Positions 1-8,995 of a stretch of DNA of 64,000 bases are shown here, piece by piece. Source of the stretch: Pseudomonadota bacterium. Lineage in GTDB: Bacteria > Pseudomonadota > Alphaproteobacteria > Caulobacterales > Caulobacteraceae. Location of the stretch: assembly GCA_020161365.1 (NCBI GenBank), contig JAIUNU010000001.1, positions 124,001 through 188,000 of the forward strand, written 5' to 3'. The notes below the pieces were generated by a model. It saw only the letters and a program-made list of their open reading frames with translations. It ran no database searches and had not been told where the DNA came from. The position numbers and the translations under genes were made by a program. How positions within the stretch are numbered: the stretch's first letter is position 1; every line of letters begins with the position of its first letter.

Positions 1-2
1 CG

Positions 3-188
3 CCCCTGATCGGCGCTGCGCGCCGGGGCGACCTCGCGGTCGTGAAGTATCTCGTCGAGCGTGGCGCTGACGTGAACCGCGCGGTGCTGGCCAATCCAGG
101 CGAGATGCGGTCTCCGCTCGGCATGGCCCGCAAGAACGGGCACGGCGCGGTCGTGGCCTATCTGATGGGCCGCGGCGCTCGTAGCTAA
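3..188 (+). CDS. Ankyrin-repeat protein, C-terminal fragment
   Basis: This open frame enters from the left edge and ends at TAA 186-188, giving about 61 residues. It contains ankyrin-type helices: AARRGDLAVVKYLVERGADVN is the classic repeat pattern, followed by a second partial unit with GMARKNGHGAVVAYLMGRGA. Ankyrin repeats mediate protein-protein contacts; nothing visible here identifies a partner. The start and most of the protein lie outside the window, so length and any signal peptide are unknown. Confidence 0.8.
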   Translation, partial: PLIGAARRGDLAVVKYLVERGADVNRAVLANPGEMRSPLGMARKNGHGAVVAYLMGRGARS

Positions 189-206
189 GGGCTCTAAATC
201 AGATAG

Positions 207-259
207 CTAGAGCGTGAGAACAGCCGAAACCGGTTTCCACTTTCGGCCTCACGCTCTAG
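207..259. repeat. Intergenic palindromic repeat (REP-like hairpin), possible terminator
   Basis: A nearly perfect inverted repeat: the outer 12-base arms CTAGAGCGTGAG (207-218) and CTCACGCTCTAG (248-259) enclose an inner stem GCCGAAA (223-229) / TTTCGGC (241-247) around a CCGGTTTCCAC loop. The motif ACCGGTTTCCACTTTCGG next to GCTCTAG resembles the dispersed palindrome common between genes in Rhizobiales and Caulobacterales. It lies directly after the ankyrin gene and could act as a transcription end or mRNA-stabilising hairpin. There is no T-tract, so a classical rho-independent terminator is not supported. Confidence 0.6.
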
Positions 260-326
260 CCCGCCCGACGCGCGGCCGGGCCGCGCGCACGCCTCTCCTC
301 CCTGAAAATCAGCGAGTTTTTCAACG

Positions 327-1856
327 ATGGCGATCATCGACGCCCGAACTTTGCCTGACGCCAGCCCCCTTGAGGCCGATATGGTGATCATCGGCGGCGG
401 CCTGGCCGGAATAACCCTGGCAAGAGAGCTGGCCGGCGGCCCCTTGAAGGTCATTGTCCTGGAAAGCGGCGGCCTTGAAATCGAGCCCGAGACCCAGGCG
501 CTCTATGCCGGCTCCTGCGTGCAGAAGGCCGACGGCGCGAAGGACCGCCCTCTGGACAGTTATCCGGCCCAGTCGCGCATTCGCGCCCTTGGCGGCTCCG
601 GGCACGTCTGGGGCGGCAAGTGCGGTCCGCTGGATCCGGCCGACTTCGCCGAACGCCCCTGGATTCCGTACAGCGGCTGGCCCGTCACGCGCGCACAGAT
701 GCAGGACTACTACGACCGGGCCTGCGACCTGCTGGAGATCGACCGCTTTCCCCTGGAGTGGCCGACCCCGACGGACCAAGCCTTGCAGCCTCTGGCGCTT
801 GACGATGAGGACGGGTTCTTCCCCGCCCCGCGCGTGTTCACCCGCATCTCGGGTCGAACGGACAAGCCGGCGTTCGACCGCTTTCGCACCCAGTTCGCCG
901 AAGCGCCGAACATTACGGTCTATCTCTACGCCAACGTCATCCGGATTCGACGGGAGGGCGACGTCGTCACAGGCTTGGACGTGGCCTGCCTCGATGGCAA
1001 ACGCCACACAGCCAAGGCCGCGCGATACGTGCTGGCGACCGGCGGCATCGAGAACGTCCGCCTGCTGCTGGCCTCCGAAAATCTTGGCAATCGCCATGAT
1101 CTCGTCGGTCGTTTCTTTCAGGGACACCTGACCTACTCCAACGACAGCGACACCCAGCGCGAGGGCTCAACCTTCGCCGCGTCCAGGGCCGCGCCTCTGG
1201 ATCTCTATGCGACTGCGCAACGATTCGAGCCGCACTGCGTGATCGGCGCCGGCCTGCCGGCGCAGAAGCGAATGAAAACGGGCAACTTTACCGCCACGCT
1301 TTTCCGCGCGAACTTCTCGAACGCAGACGCCACGGTTGGGGCGGACACCCAGACTTTGGCGAAGACGGCGACCAAGCTGGACCAGGGCCAAGAACAGTCA
1401 AACCTGCTCGGCTTCTTCGCCATGACCGAGCACTTTCCCAACCCCGATAGCCGGATCACCCTGGACCCTAGCCAGAGAGACGCGCTGGGCATGCCGCGGG
1501 TGCGCTTGACCTGGGTTCATGGTCGAAAGGACCATGAAGATCTGGAGCGTTCCATCGACGGGCTCGCCAACGCCTTGGGCGCGTCCGGCGAGGGGCGCCT
1601 TTGCTGGTCGCTCCGACGCGATGAACTGCTGGCCGTGTCCAGCGCCTCGCGTCACCACATGGGGACGACGCGAATGCACCGGGATCCGCGACAGGGCGTC
1701 GTCGACAGCAACGGACGGCTGCATGAAGCTCGCAACCTCTATGTCGCCGGCAGTTCGGTGTTTCCGACCTCCGGGATCGTCAACCCGACCCTCACCATCC
1801 TGGCCCTGACCCTTCGCCTGGCCGATCACCTCAAGTCCGAAAAGAAGGCCGCCTGA
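327..1856 (+). CDS. GMC-family FAD-dependent oxidoreductase
   Basis: A 509-residue flavoprotein of the glucose-methanol-choline family. The N-terminal dinucleotide-binding motif GGGLAGITLARELA (about residues 15-40) precedes the FAD-binding core. Near the C-terminus the active-site block RHHMGTTRMHRDP is followed by the conserved VNPTLTILALTLRLADHL, supplying the His and Asn of the family. Such enzymes oxidise an alcohol or a sugar hydroxyl; the substrate cannot be read from the sequence. The next gene starts one base after the stop and encodes a small Tat-signal protein, as in multi-subunit periplasmic GMC dehydrogenases where a small subunit carries the large one through the Tat system. No signal peptide is visible on this protein itself. 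Confidence 0.85.
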   Translation: MAIIDARTLPDASPLEADMVIIGGGLAGITLARELAGGPLKVIVLESGGLEIEPETQALYAGSCVQKADGAKDRPLDSYPAQSRIRALGGSGHVWGGKCGPLDPADFAERPWIPYSGWPVTRAQMQDYYDRACDLLEIDRFPLEWPTPTDQALQPLALDDEDGFFPAPRVFTRISGRTDKPAFDRFRTQFAEAPNITVYLYANVIRIRREGDVVTGLDVACLDGKRHTAKAARYVLATGGIENVRLLLASENLGNRHDLVGRFFQGHLTYSNDSDTQREGSTFAASRAAPLDLYATAQRFEPHCVIGAGLPAQKRMKTGNFTATLFRANFSNADATVGADTQTLAKTATKLDQGQEQSNLLGFFAMTEHFPNPDSRITLDPSQRDALGMPRVRLTWVHGRKDHEDLERSIDGLANALGASGEGRLCWSLRRDELLAVSSASRHHMGTTRMHRDPRQGVVDSNGRLHEARNLYVAGSSVFPTSGIVNPTLTILALTLRLADHLKSEKKAA

Positions 1857-1857
1857 C

Positions 1858-2181
1858 ATGAGCACCCGACGCGATCTTCTGACCGCTCTTATCGCTTTGG
1901 CCGCAGCGCCCGGGCTGGGTGTCGTTGCGGCGCCCTTCTCCGACCTTGATCGCGACGCGGTGCGCCGCATCGGTCAGGCTTGGCGCGACAGCCACCCCGG
2001 AGCGACCAGCCGGACGCTCTCGGCGAGGCTATTTCCTACCGGCCGCGGGCCGGAGGCCCTGCCCGCGCTACGCGCAGCGGTGGCCGCTGATTTCCGGGCC
2101 GGGAGACTTTTCGTCCATCGCGGCTGGCGGCTTTCCGACACCGAGGGCGCGCTTTTCGCGCTCCTGGCCATGGAGGCTTAA
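1858..2181 (+). CDS. Small Tat-signal protein, putative GMC dehydrogenase partner
   Basis: A 107-residue protein starting at ATG 1858, immediately after the upstream GMC gene, so the two are almost certainly co-translated. The N-terminus MSTRRDLLTALIALAAAPGLG has a twin-arginine pair followed by a hydrophobic stretch, a Tat-like export signal. The rest is a short helical domain with LDRDAVRRIGQAW and a C-terminal SDTEGALFALLAMEA. By position and signal it probably acts as the small escort subunit of the GMC enzyme. No close family is recognised from sequence alone, so the assignment rests mainly on context. Confidence 0.6.
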   Translation: MSTRRDLLTALIALAAAPGLGVVAAPFSDLDRDAVRRIGQAWRDSHPGATSRTLSARLFPTGRGPEALPALRAAVAADFRAGRLFVHRGWRLSDTEGALFALLAMEA

Positions 2182-2234
2182 TCGCAGCGCCAAGCGCCGG
2201 AGCCCAAACCCAAGGCCCGAGTGACACTTGGCCC

Positions 2235-2690
2235 TCAGAAGCTCCGGCCGCTCACCGCAGAGGCCGTCTCGACGCGGGTCCAGACCTGCGACTTGCACAG
2301 GAAGTTGGGCAGCAGGCATCCCTTGGCGCGGAGCGCAGCGCGGTCCAGCAGGCGCACTTGGCCCGAGAAGGTCATATTGAGGTCAGGGACGAACACCTTG
2401 CCCTTCCATTCGTTCTCGCCCGACGCCGAAAAGTCGCGAAGGAGCTGCATCCCGACCAGCCCTTGATTGCTGCCCTTTTTGACATCCGCCTGCGCTTCGG
2501 CGTTCGCCCAAACCACATAGCCGCAGGTGCCGGGGCCACAGGGCTTGATCTCGATGTGGACGCTGCCTTTGGGATTGCGCCAGACGCCGAAGATGTCCCC
2601 AGGACGCGCAGGACCTGCATCGGCCGCCAGCGCCGGCCCGGACACGCTCATCACCGCGACGATGGACGCCATAGACAAAAATCGGCTCAT
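2235..2690 (-). CDS. DUF2147 family secreted protein
   Basis: About 151 residues when started at ATG 2690 (MSRFLSMASIVAVMSVSGPALA), which gives a clear Sec signal peptide; a longer frame begins at 2720 but adds a polar extension before the signal. The mature part starts with DIFGVWRNPKGSVHIEIKPCG and CGYVVWANAEA and contains LLRDFSASGENEWKGKVFVPD, the pattern of DUF2147. These are periplasmic proteins of about 130-150 residues with a lipocalin-like fold and no proven biochemical role. It is transcribed alone and convergent with the upstream GMC pair. Confidence 0.8.
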   Translation of the reverse strand: MSRFLSMASIVAVMSVSGPALAADAGPARPGDIFGVWRNPKGSVHIEIKPCGPGTCGYVVWANAEAQADVKKGSNQGLVGMQLLRDFSASGENEWKGKVFVPDLNMTFSGQVRLLDRAALRAKGCLLPNFLCKSQVWTRVETASAVSGRSF

Positions 2691-3019
2691 CGCGGAGGCC
2701 TTCTCGCAATCACAAAACACATTCCGCCCGAGGCTAGACGTTCAAGGGGACGAGGTGAAGCCGTCGGAAATGTGGCGGCCTGCCTCCGCCGCAAAAATGC
2801 AGCGGCGATGGAGGAACCTTGTCAACGTGAGCGCGTTGGAACGCCACGCGTTGTTTCGCGTCACCGGGGGCTTCGTGTCATTCTTGAATGCAGACTTTGC
2901 GCCGAACGGGCGCATGACGGAGCTCTCGTCGACGGGACGGCTGTCTACTGCTAGCGAACGCTTCGCCACGCTTTCATCGCCACCCTATCGGTTCAACCCT
3001 TCCAGCCGGCCCGTGCAGA
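2691..3019. other. Intergenic region upstream of the hybrid histidine kinase
   Basis: About 330 bases between the divergent DUF2147 gene and the hybrid kinase. Open frames crossing it are low-complexity or antisense and match no family. It presumably holds both promoters, but no convincing -35/-10 pair or operator could be picked out by eye. Confidence 0.4.
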
Positions 3020-6000
3020 ATGTCGCTTAAAAAACAGCGTTTCTCGTCCCTCACCCTTTCTCGGTCGGAGCTATGGACCACGCTTGGCCTGGCCGTGGTG
3101 CTGATCTTCTTCGTGACGAGCGGGGTGATCGCCTACCGGAACGTCCAGATGCTGCGGAGCAACAGCCAAAAGATCTGGCACACCCACGACGTCATGATGG
3201 CGCTGAATGAGCTGATGTCGATGACGCAGGACGCCGAGACCGGCCAGCGCGGCTATCTGCTGACCGGCAAGGCCGACTACCTCAACCCGTATGAGGTGGC
3301 CAAGACCCAGGCCGACACCCGCATTCAGACGGTCCAGACCCTGACCCGCGACAACCCGACCCAGCAGGCGAACATCAAGGTCTTGCGGAAGCAGATCGAG
3401 GCCAAGTTCGAGGAACTGGAAGAGACGATCAGCCTCCGCCGCGCGGGAAGCCAGGCGGCCGCGCTCGCCATCGTCGGCACCGACCGCGGCAAGATCGAGA
3501 TGGACTCGATCCGCCAGCAGGTCGAGACAATGAGGCAGGAGGAAGATCGCCAGCGCGACCTCCGTCTCTCGGAGATGGGCGTCGCCTACCAGACTGCGCT
3601 GTTAAGCGGCGTACTCTCCGGCTTGCTCGGCGCGCTTCTGACGCTGGTCGTCTTCTATCTGATCCGCCGCGCCAACAGAGCGCAGGCGCGGGAAGACTGG
3701 CTGCAAACCCGTCAGGTTGGCCTGTCGGAAGCGATGATGGGCGACAAGTCTGTCGAGGCGCTCTCGGACAGCATCCTGACCTATCTGGCGCGCCACCTCG
3801 ACTTCCAGGCTGGCGTCCTGTTCAAGGGCGAGAATGGGCGCTTCCATCGAACCGCCGCGCTTGGGCTCTCGGCTGAGGCCAATTCGCCGACGCATTTCAA
3901 TCTGAAAGAAGGCCTGTTGGGCAAGGTGGCCGCCGAGGGTGAGGCGACCATCATCCGCGACGTTCCAGAAGGCTATATGACCATCGGCTCGGCGCTTGGC
4001 GAGGATAAGCCAAGGCATCTGGTGATCGTGCCCACCCAAGCCGACGATGTCGTCAACGCCGTCATCGAACTGGGCTTTCTTCACCCCGTCGACGACCTCG
4101 TTGTCGACCTGCTCAAGCAGGCCGCGCCGGCCATCGGGATCACCCTGCGCTCGGCGCGCTATCGCTCGGAGCTGCAGAAGGCGCTGGAGGAAACCCAGCG
4201 CCAGGCCGAAGAACTGCAGGTGCAGAGCGAGGAGCTCCGGGTCTCGAACGAGGAATTGGAGGAACAGGGCCGCGCGCTCAAAGAGTCCCAGATCCGCCTC
4301 GAGCAGCAGCAGGCCGAGCTTGAACAGACCAACAGCCAGCTTGAAGAACAGGCCCAGACGCTTGAGACCCAGCGCGACGAGCTGGAGCGCACCACAGCCG
4401 CCGTCACGCTGAAGGCCCGCGAACTGGAGCAAGCCAGCCAGTACAAGTCCGACTTCCTGGCCAACATGTCCCACGAGCTGCGCACGCCGCTCAATTCCCT
4501 GCTCATTCTCTCCAAGCTGCTCAGCGACAATCCGCAGGGCAACCTCACCGCAGAACAGGTCAAGTTCGCCCAGACCATTGCGTCCTCAGGCAACGACCTG
4601 CTCACCTTGATCAACGACATCCTGGATCTGTCGAAGATCGAGGCGGGCCATGTGGAGGTCCGCGCCGAACCCCTGCCGCTACAGCGCCTCAAGGGTGATC
4701 TCGCGCAACTGTTCCAGCCGGTCGCCTCTGAGCGCGGCCTCAACTTCGAGATCAAGATCGCCGCCGACTGCCCTTCCCGTATCGAGACCGATCGCCAGCG
4801 CCTGGAACAGGTCTTGAAGAACCTGCTCTCGAACGCCTTCAAGTTCACGGAAAAGGGCAAGGTGCGGCTGGAGATCAGGCCGTCTGGGGAGCGGGATATC
4901 GCCTTCTCGGTGACGGACACCGGGATCGGCGTGTCTCGCGAGCAGCAGGACATGATTTTCGAGGCGTTCCGCCAGGCAGACGGCACGATCAGCCGCAAGT
5001 ACGGCGGAACGGGCCTGGGCCTGTCGATTTCCAGAGAACTTTCACGCCTGCTGGGCGGGACGATCGCGTTGGAAAGCAAGCCCGGCGAGGGTAGCACGTT
5101 CACGATCACCATCCCTCAGATCTACGATCCGGCCCGCGTGGCCCCACGTGACCAACAGCTCGCGGTCAAGGCGCCAGGTCTCTTGCCGCGCGCGAAGGGA
5201 TCCAAACCCTCCGTCGCCCACGCAGCTGTCGAGGATGATCGGGACCAGATCGGCAGCGGGCGGCGGGTCCTGCTGGTCATTGAGGACGACGACAAGTTCG
5301 CCGCTATCGTCCGCGACCTGTCGCACGAACTGGGCTTCCAGTGCCTCGTCGCTGGAACAGCCGAGGAAGCGCTGAAGCTGGCCCGCCGGTTCAAGCCCAG
5401 CGCGGTTGTGCTGGACGTGGGACTCCCCGACGAGTCCGGCCTCATGGTGCTGGATCGCCTGAAACGGGACGACGCGACCCGCCACATTCCCATTCACGTG
5501 GTCTCGGCCGCCGACCACAGCCAGACCGCGCTCTCGCTGGGGGCGATTGGCTATCTGGTCAAGCCGGTCCAGCGCGAGGCGTTGGCCGAGGTGTTGAAGT
5601 CGCTGGAGGCCAAGCTGTCGAGCACAGTCCGGCGCGTGCTGATCGTCGAGGACGATCTGGTTCAACGCGAAGCGGTTGGCCAGTTGCTGTCCTCCGGCGA
5701 CGTGGAAACGGTCGGCGTCGGCACTGCGGCTGAATGCCTGCAGATGCTGCGCGAGCAGACCTTCGACTGCATGGTGCTGGACCTGTCCCTGCCCGATGCT
5801 TCGGGCTACTCTCTGCTGGAAACCCTGAGCCAGGACGGCGACCACGCCTTCCCGCCGGTCATCGTCTATACGGGCCACGACCTGTCGGCCGACGACGAAC
5901 AGCGTCTGCGCCGCTACTCCAGCTCGATCATCATCAAGGGCGCGAAGTCGCCCGAACGGCTGCTCGACGAGGTCTCGCTGTTCCTGCACCAGGTGGTGTC

Positions 6001-6448
6001 GAAGCTCCCGGCCGAACAGCAGAAGATGATCCAGAAGGCCCGCCATCGCGACGCCGTGCTGGAGGGCCGGCGGGTGCTGATTGTCGAGGACGATATCCGC
6101 AACGTCTATTCGCTGACCAATGTGCTCGAGCCGCGCGGCGCCGTGGTCGAGATCGCTCGGAATGGCCAAGAAGCCATCGATGCTCTGGACCGCTCGGCGG
6201 AGGATCCGGCCCAAGCCATCGATCTTGTCCTGATGGACGTCATGATGCCGGTGATGGACGGCCTGACCGCCGCCCGCCAGATCCGCCAGGACAACCGCTG
6301 GTCAAAGCTCCCGATCCTGATGCTGACCGCCAAGGCCATGCCCGACGATCAGGCGCGCTGTATCGCGGCGGGGGCCAACGACTACATGGCCAAGCCGATC
6401 GACGTCGACAAACTGCTCTCGCTCGTGCGCGTGTGGATGCCGCGATAG
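3020..6448 (+). CDS. Hybrid sensor histidine kinase (CHASE3-GAF-HisKA-HATPase-REC-REC-REC)
   Basis: A 1142-residue membrane kinase. Two transmembrane helices (about 15-37 and 193-217) flank a CHASE3 sensory domain containing DAETGQRGYLLTG. A GAF domain (about 240-375) and a long Gln/Glu-rich coiled coil (about 385-475) follow. The HisKA motif FLANMSHELRTPLNSL places the phospho-His at 485, with the ATPase N-box NLLSNAFKFTEKG near 600. Three receivers follow, with phospho-Asp at about 799 (VVLDVGLPDESG), 921 (MVLDLSLPDASG) and 1073 (VLMDVMMPVMDG). The first two have degraded lysine-loop regions compared with the third. It heads an operon with CheR, CheB and a receiver-kinase; this arrangement is typical of chemosensory-like or general-stress phosphorelays without flagellar genes. 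The signal sensed is unknown. Confidence 0.92.
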   Translation: MSLKKQRFSSLTLSRSELWTTLGLAVVLIFFVTSGVIAYRNVQMLRSNSQKIWHTHDVMMALNELMSMTQDAETGQRGYLLTGKADYLNPYEVAKTQADTRIQTVQTLTRDNPTQQANIKVLRKQIEAKFEELEETISLRRAGSQAAALAIVGTDRGKIEMDSIRQQVETMRQEEDRQRDLRLSEMGVAYQTALLSGVLSGLLGALLTLVVFYLIRRANRAQAREDWLQTRQVGLSEAMMGDKSVEALSDSILTYLARHLDFQAGVLFKGENGRFHRTAALGLSAEANSPTHFNLKEGLLGKVAAEGEATIIRDVPEGYMTIGSALGEDKPRHLVIVPTQADDVVNAVIELGFLHPVDDLVVDLLKQAAPAIGITLRSARYRSELQKALEETQRQAEELQVQSEELRVSNEELEEQGRALKESQIRLEQQQAELEQTNSQLEEQAQTLETQRDELERTTAAVTLKARELEQASQYKSDFLANMSHELRTPLNSLLILSKLLSDNPQGNLTAEQVKFAQTIASSGNDLLTLINDILDLSKIEAGHVEVRAEPLPLQRLKGDLAQLFQPVASERGLNFEIKIAADCPSRIETDRQRLEQVLKNLLSNAFKFTEKGKVRLEIRPSGERDIAFSVTDTGIGVSREQQDMIFEAFRQADGTISRKYGGTGLGLSISRELSRLLGGTIALESKPGEGSTFTITIPQIYDPARVAPRDQQLAVKAPGLLPRAKGSKPSVAHAAVEDDRDQIGSGRRVLLVIEDDDKFAAIVRDLSHELGFQCLVAGTAEEALKLARRFKPSAVVLDVGLPDESGLMVLDRLKRDDATRHIPIHVVSAADHSQTALSLGAIGYLVKPVQREALAEVLKSLEAKLSSTVRRVLIVEDDLVQREAVGQLLSSGDVETVGVGTAAECLQMLREQTFDCMVLDLSLPDASGYSLLETLSQDGDHAFPPVIVYTGHDLSADDEQRLRRYSSSIIIKGAKSPERLLDEVSLFLHQVVSKLPAEQQKMIQKARHRDAVLEGRRVLIVEDDIRNVYSLTNVLEPRGAVVEIARNGQEAIDALDRSAEDPAQAIDLVLMDVMMPVMDGLTAARQIRQDNRWSKLPILMLTAKAMPDDQARCIAAGANDYMAKPIDVDKLLSLVRVWMPR

Positions 6449-6452
6449 CCCT

Positions 6453-7277
6453 ATGTCCGACACGACCGAAGACATCGAGATCGAGCTGCTTCTGGAAGCT
6501 CTGTTCCAGCGCTATCATTACGATTTCCGGAACTACGCCCGGGCCTCGATCAAGCGCCGCCTCGCCCAGGCGCTCACGCAGCTGGGCTTCACCACGCTAT
6601 CGGCGCTGCAAGATCGCGTGCTGCACGATCCGAAGATGCTTCCTCGCCTGCTGGACTTCCTCACTGTGCAGGTCAGCGAGATGTTCCGTGACCCGAGCTA
6701 CTTCAAGGCGCTACGGGAAAAGGTGCTGCCGCACCTGAGCACCTACCCCTCGCTCAGGGTCTGGATCGCCGGCTGCAGCACCGGCGAAGAGGTCTATTCC
6801 CTGGCGATCCTGTTCAAGGAAGAAGGGCTCTACGACCGCACGATCTTCTACGCCACGGACATAAACCCCGACGCGCTCGCGGCCGCGGAAGCTGGCGTCT
6901 ATGCCGTGGATCGGGTTCGCAAATTCACCGAGAACCACCAGCGATCGGGCGGCAAATCCTCGCTGTCGGATCACTACACCGCCGCCTATGGCCGAGCGGT
7001 CTTCGATAGCAGCCTGCGCAATCGGGTGGTGTTCTCGGACCACAGCCTGGTCACCGACGCCGTCTTCGCCGAGATGCATCTGATCTCGTGCCGCAATGTG
7101 ATGATCTATTTCGATCGTCCACTCCAGGATCGGGCGATCGGTTTGTTTCGCGAGTCGCTGGCCCGAAAAGGCTTCTTGGGCCTCGGCTCGAAGGAGAGCC
7201 TGCGGTTCTCCACCCATGCGCCCGCGTTCGCGGACTTCGTACCCGAGGACAAGATCTACCAGAGGCGGGAGCCGTGA
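6453..7277 (+). CDS. cheR: CheR-type protein-glutamate methyltransferase
   Basis: A 274-residue SAM-dependent methyltransferase starting five bases after the hybrid kinase stop. The SAM-binding motif WIAGCSTGEEVYSLAILFKE is diagnostic of CheR, preceded by the N-terminal helical domain (FRNYARASIKRRLAQAL) and by SEMFRDPSYFKAL. The later block HLISCRNVMIYFDRPLQDRAI is also characteristic. CheR normally methylates glutamates of chemoreceptors, but no methyl-accepting receptor is encoded nearby. Its target is therefore either elsewhere in the genome or within the linked kinases. It overlaps the next gene by 4 bases (GTGA). Confidence 0.92.
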   Translation: MSDTTEDIEIELLLEALFQRYHYDFRNYARASIKRRLAQALTQLGFTTLSALQDRVLHDPKMLPRLLDFLTVQVSEMFRDPSYFKALREKVLPHLSTYPSLRVWIAGCSTGEEVYSLAILFKEEGLYDRTIFYATDINPDALAAAEAGVYAVDRVRKFTENHQRSGGKSSLSDHYTAAYGRAVFDSSLRNRVVFSDHSLVTDAVFAEMHLISCRNVMIYFDRPLQDRAIGLFRESLARKGFLGLGSKESLRFSTHAPAFADFVPEDKIYQRREP

Positions 7278-7849
7278 CCGGCGAGCCTCGCAAAGTGGTC
7301 GTGGTCGGAGCCTCCGCCGGAGCGGTCCAGGCTCTTCTGACCATTCTACCCGCCCTGCCCGCCAGGTTCGCGCTGCCGGTACTGGTTGTCGTGCACATTC
7401 CGCCCGACCGCGACAACATGCTGGTGCCGCTGCTTCAGTCGAAATGCCGGATCACTGTCAAGGAAGCTGAGGACAAGGAGCCCATAGAGGACGGCGTCGT
7501 CTATTTCGCGCCCTCCGATTACCATATGCTCGTCGAAACGAACCAATCCTTGGCCCTGTCCACCGACGAGGCCGTGAACTTCTCCCGCCCCTCCATCGAT
7601 GTCCTTTTCGAAAGCGCGGCCGACGCCTTTGGGGCCGAGGTTGTGGGTGTGATCCTGACGGGAGCAAACCATGACGGCGCAGCCGGACTACGAAAGATCC
7701 ACGCCGCCGGCGGCATGGCGATCGTCCAGGATCGCGCCGAAGCCTACGCCACGGCGATGCCGGACGCGGCGCTGCGAGCCTGTCCCGCCGCACGCACCAT
7801 GACTATCGACGCCATCACGACGTACCTGACCAGTTTGGGGGCCGCATGA
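7274..7849 (+). CDS. cheB: CheB-type methylesterase domain protein lacking a receiver
   Basis: A 191-residue catalytic CheB domain. The GTG start at 7274 overlaps the cheR stop; longer in-frame starts upstream lie inside cheR and are rejected. The hydrolase triad signatures are visible: GASAGAVQALLTILPALP with the nucleophilic Ser, VVHIPPDRDNM with His, and GANHDGAAGLRKI with Asp. The N-terminal receiver found in classical CheB is missing, so activity would have to be controlled by another protein, for example a receiver of the neighbouring hybrid kinases. It overlaps the next gene by 4 bases (ATGA), supporting one operon. Confidence 0.9.
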   Translation: MTGEPRKVVVVGASAGAVQALLTILPALPARFALPVLVVVHIPPDRDNMLVPLLQSKCRITVKEAEDKEPIEDGVVYFAPSDYHMLVETNQSLALSTDEAVNFSRPSIDVLFESAADAFGAEVVGVILTGANHDGAAGLRKIHAAGGMAIVQDRAEAYATAMPDAALRACPAARTMTIDAITTYLTSLGAA

Positions 7850-8985
7850 CCCACGCGGACAAGCCTATCCATTTCTTGCTGGTCGACGATCTCGAGGAAA
7901 ATCTTCTGGCCCTCGAAGCGCTGCTGCAGCGGGAAGGTCTGGTTTGTCTGAAGGCGCGCGGCGGCGAAGAAGCCCTTGAATTGCTGTTGACCCATGAGGT
8001 CGCCCTGGCGCTTCTCGACGTGCAGATGCCCGGGATGGACGGCTTCGAGCTCGCCGAGTTCATGCGCGGCAGCGAGCGCGCGCGCCACATCCCGATCATC
8101 TTCGTCACCGCCGGCGGGGCCGATGGCCAGCGGCGGTTCCGCGGCTACGAGGCTGGCGCCGTGGATTTTATCCAGAAGCCGATCGAGCCGGACGTGCTGC
8201 GGAGCAAGGCCAACGTCTTTTTCGACCTGCACCAGCAGCGCCGACAGATCGAGGCGCAGCGCGACGAGCTGGAAGCTGCAGCGCAGGCTCTGCGGCGCGC
8301 CGACCGCCATAAGGACAGCTTCCTGGCGGTGCTCGCGCATGAACTACGCAATCCTGTTGCGGCGCTCAGCGGCGGGCTACATCTGCTCGGCAAGGACATC
8401 GATCCCGAACGCGCCAAAGACATCCGCGGCCGCATGGACCGGATGCTCGACCATCTCGCACATCTGATCGATGATCTTCTGGACGTCTCACGGGTCAGCC
8501 AGGGCAAGATTTCGCTGAAGAAGGCGCGGGTTGAACTGGGCGAGGTGCTGCAATCGGCGATCGAGGCCAGTCAGCACACCATCGAGGCGGCCAAGCACCA
8601 GTTCGAGGTCGAGCTCTCCGACGCGCCCATTTGGCTCGAAGCCGACCACACCCGCCTGGCGCAGATCGTGGCTAACCTCCTCAACAACGCGGCGAAATAC
8701 ACTCCGCCCGGTGGCGTCGTGACGCTCAGGGCCATGGCCGAAGGCGGCATGGCCACCATCACGGTCAGCGATACGGGCGTCGGGATTCCCGAAGCGATGC
8801 AGTCAAGGATCTTCGAGATCTTTGCCCAGGTGGAGGACCATCTTGGCCAGTCGCAGGGCGGGCTGGGCATTGGCCTCGCGCTCGTTAGGCAACTGGTCGC
8901 GCTACATGGCGGCGAGGTCACCGTCCACAGCGACGGCGAGGGCCAGGGCAGCACCTTCACCGTACGCCTGCCAACCATCGAGTGA
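7846..8985 (+). CDS. Receiver-histidine kinase (REC-HisKA-HATPase)
   Basis: A 379-residue soluble protein with an N-terminal receiver (FLLVDDLEENLLALEALLQ; phospho-Asp 58 in ALLDVQMPGMDG), a short coiled coil, a HisKA domain (LAVLAHELRNPVAALSGG, phospho-His about 165) and an HATPase domain with VANLLNNAAKYTPPGG, DTGVGIPEAM and GGLGIGLALVRQLV. There is no transmembrane segment. It is the last gene of the kinase-cheR-cheB operon and probably receives phosphate on its receiver, which then modulates its kinase activity or passes the signal on. Confidence 0.9.
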   Translation: MTHADKPIHFLLVDDLEENLLALEALLQREGLVCLKARGGEEALELLLTHEVALALLDVQMPGMDGFELAEFMRGSERARHIPIIFVTAGGADGQRRFRGYEAGAVDFIQKPIEPDVLRSKANVFFDLHQQRRQIEAQRDELEAAAQALRRADRHKDSFLAVLAHELRNPVAALSGGLHLLGKDIDPERAKDIRGRMDRMLDHLAHLIDDLLDVSRVSQGKISLKKARVELGEVLQSAIEASQHTIEAAKHQFEVELSDAPIWLEADHTRLAQIVANLLNNAAKYTPPGGVVTLRAMAEGGMATITVSDTGVGIPEAMQSRIFEIFAQVEDHLGQSQGGLGIGLALVRQLVALHGGEVTVHSDGEGQGSTFTVRLPTIE

Positions 8986-8995
8986 CCGTACGGGC

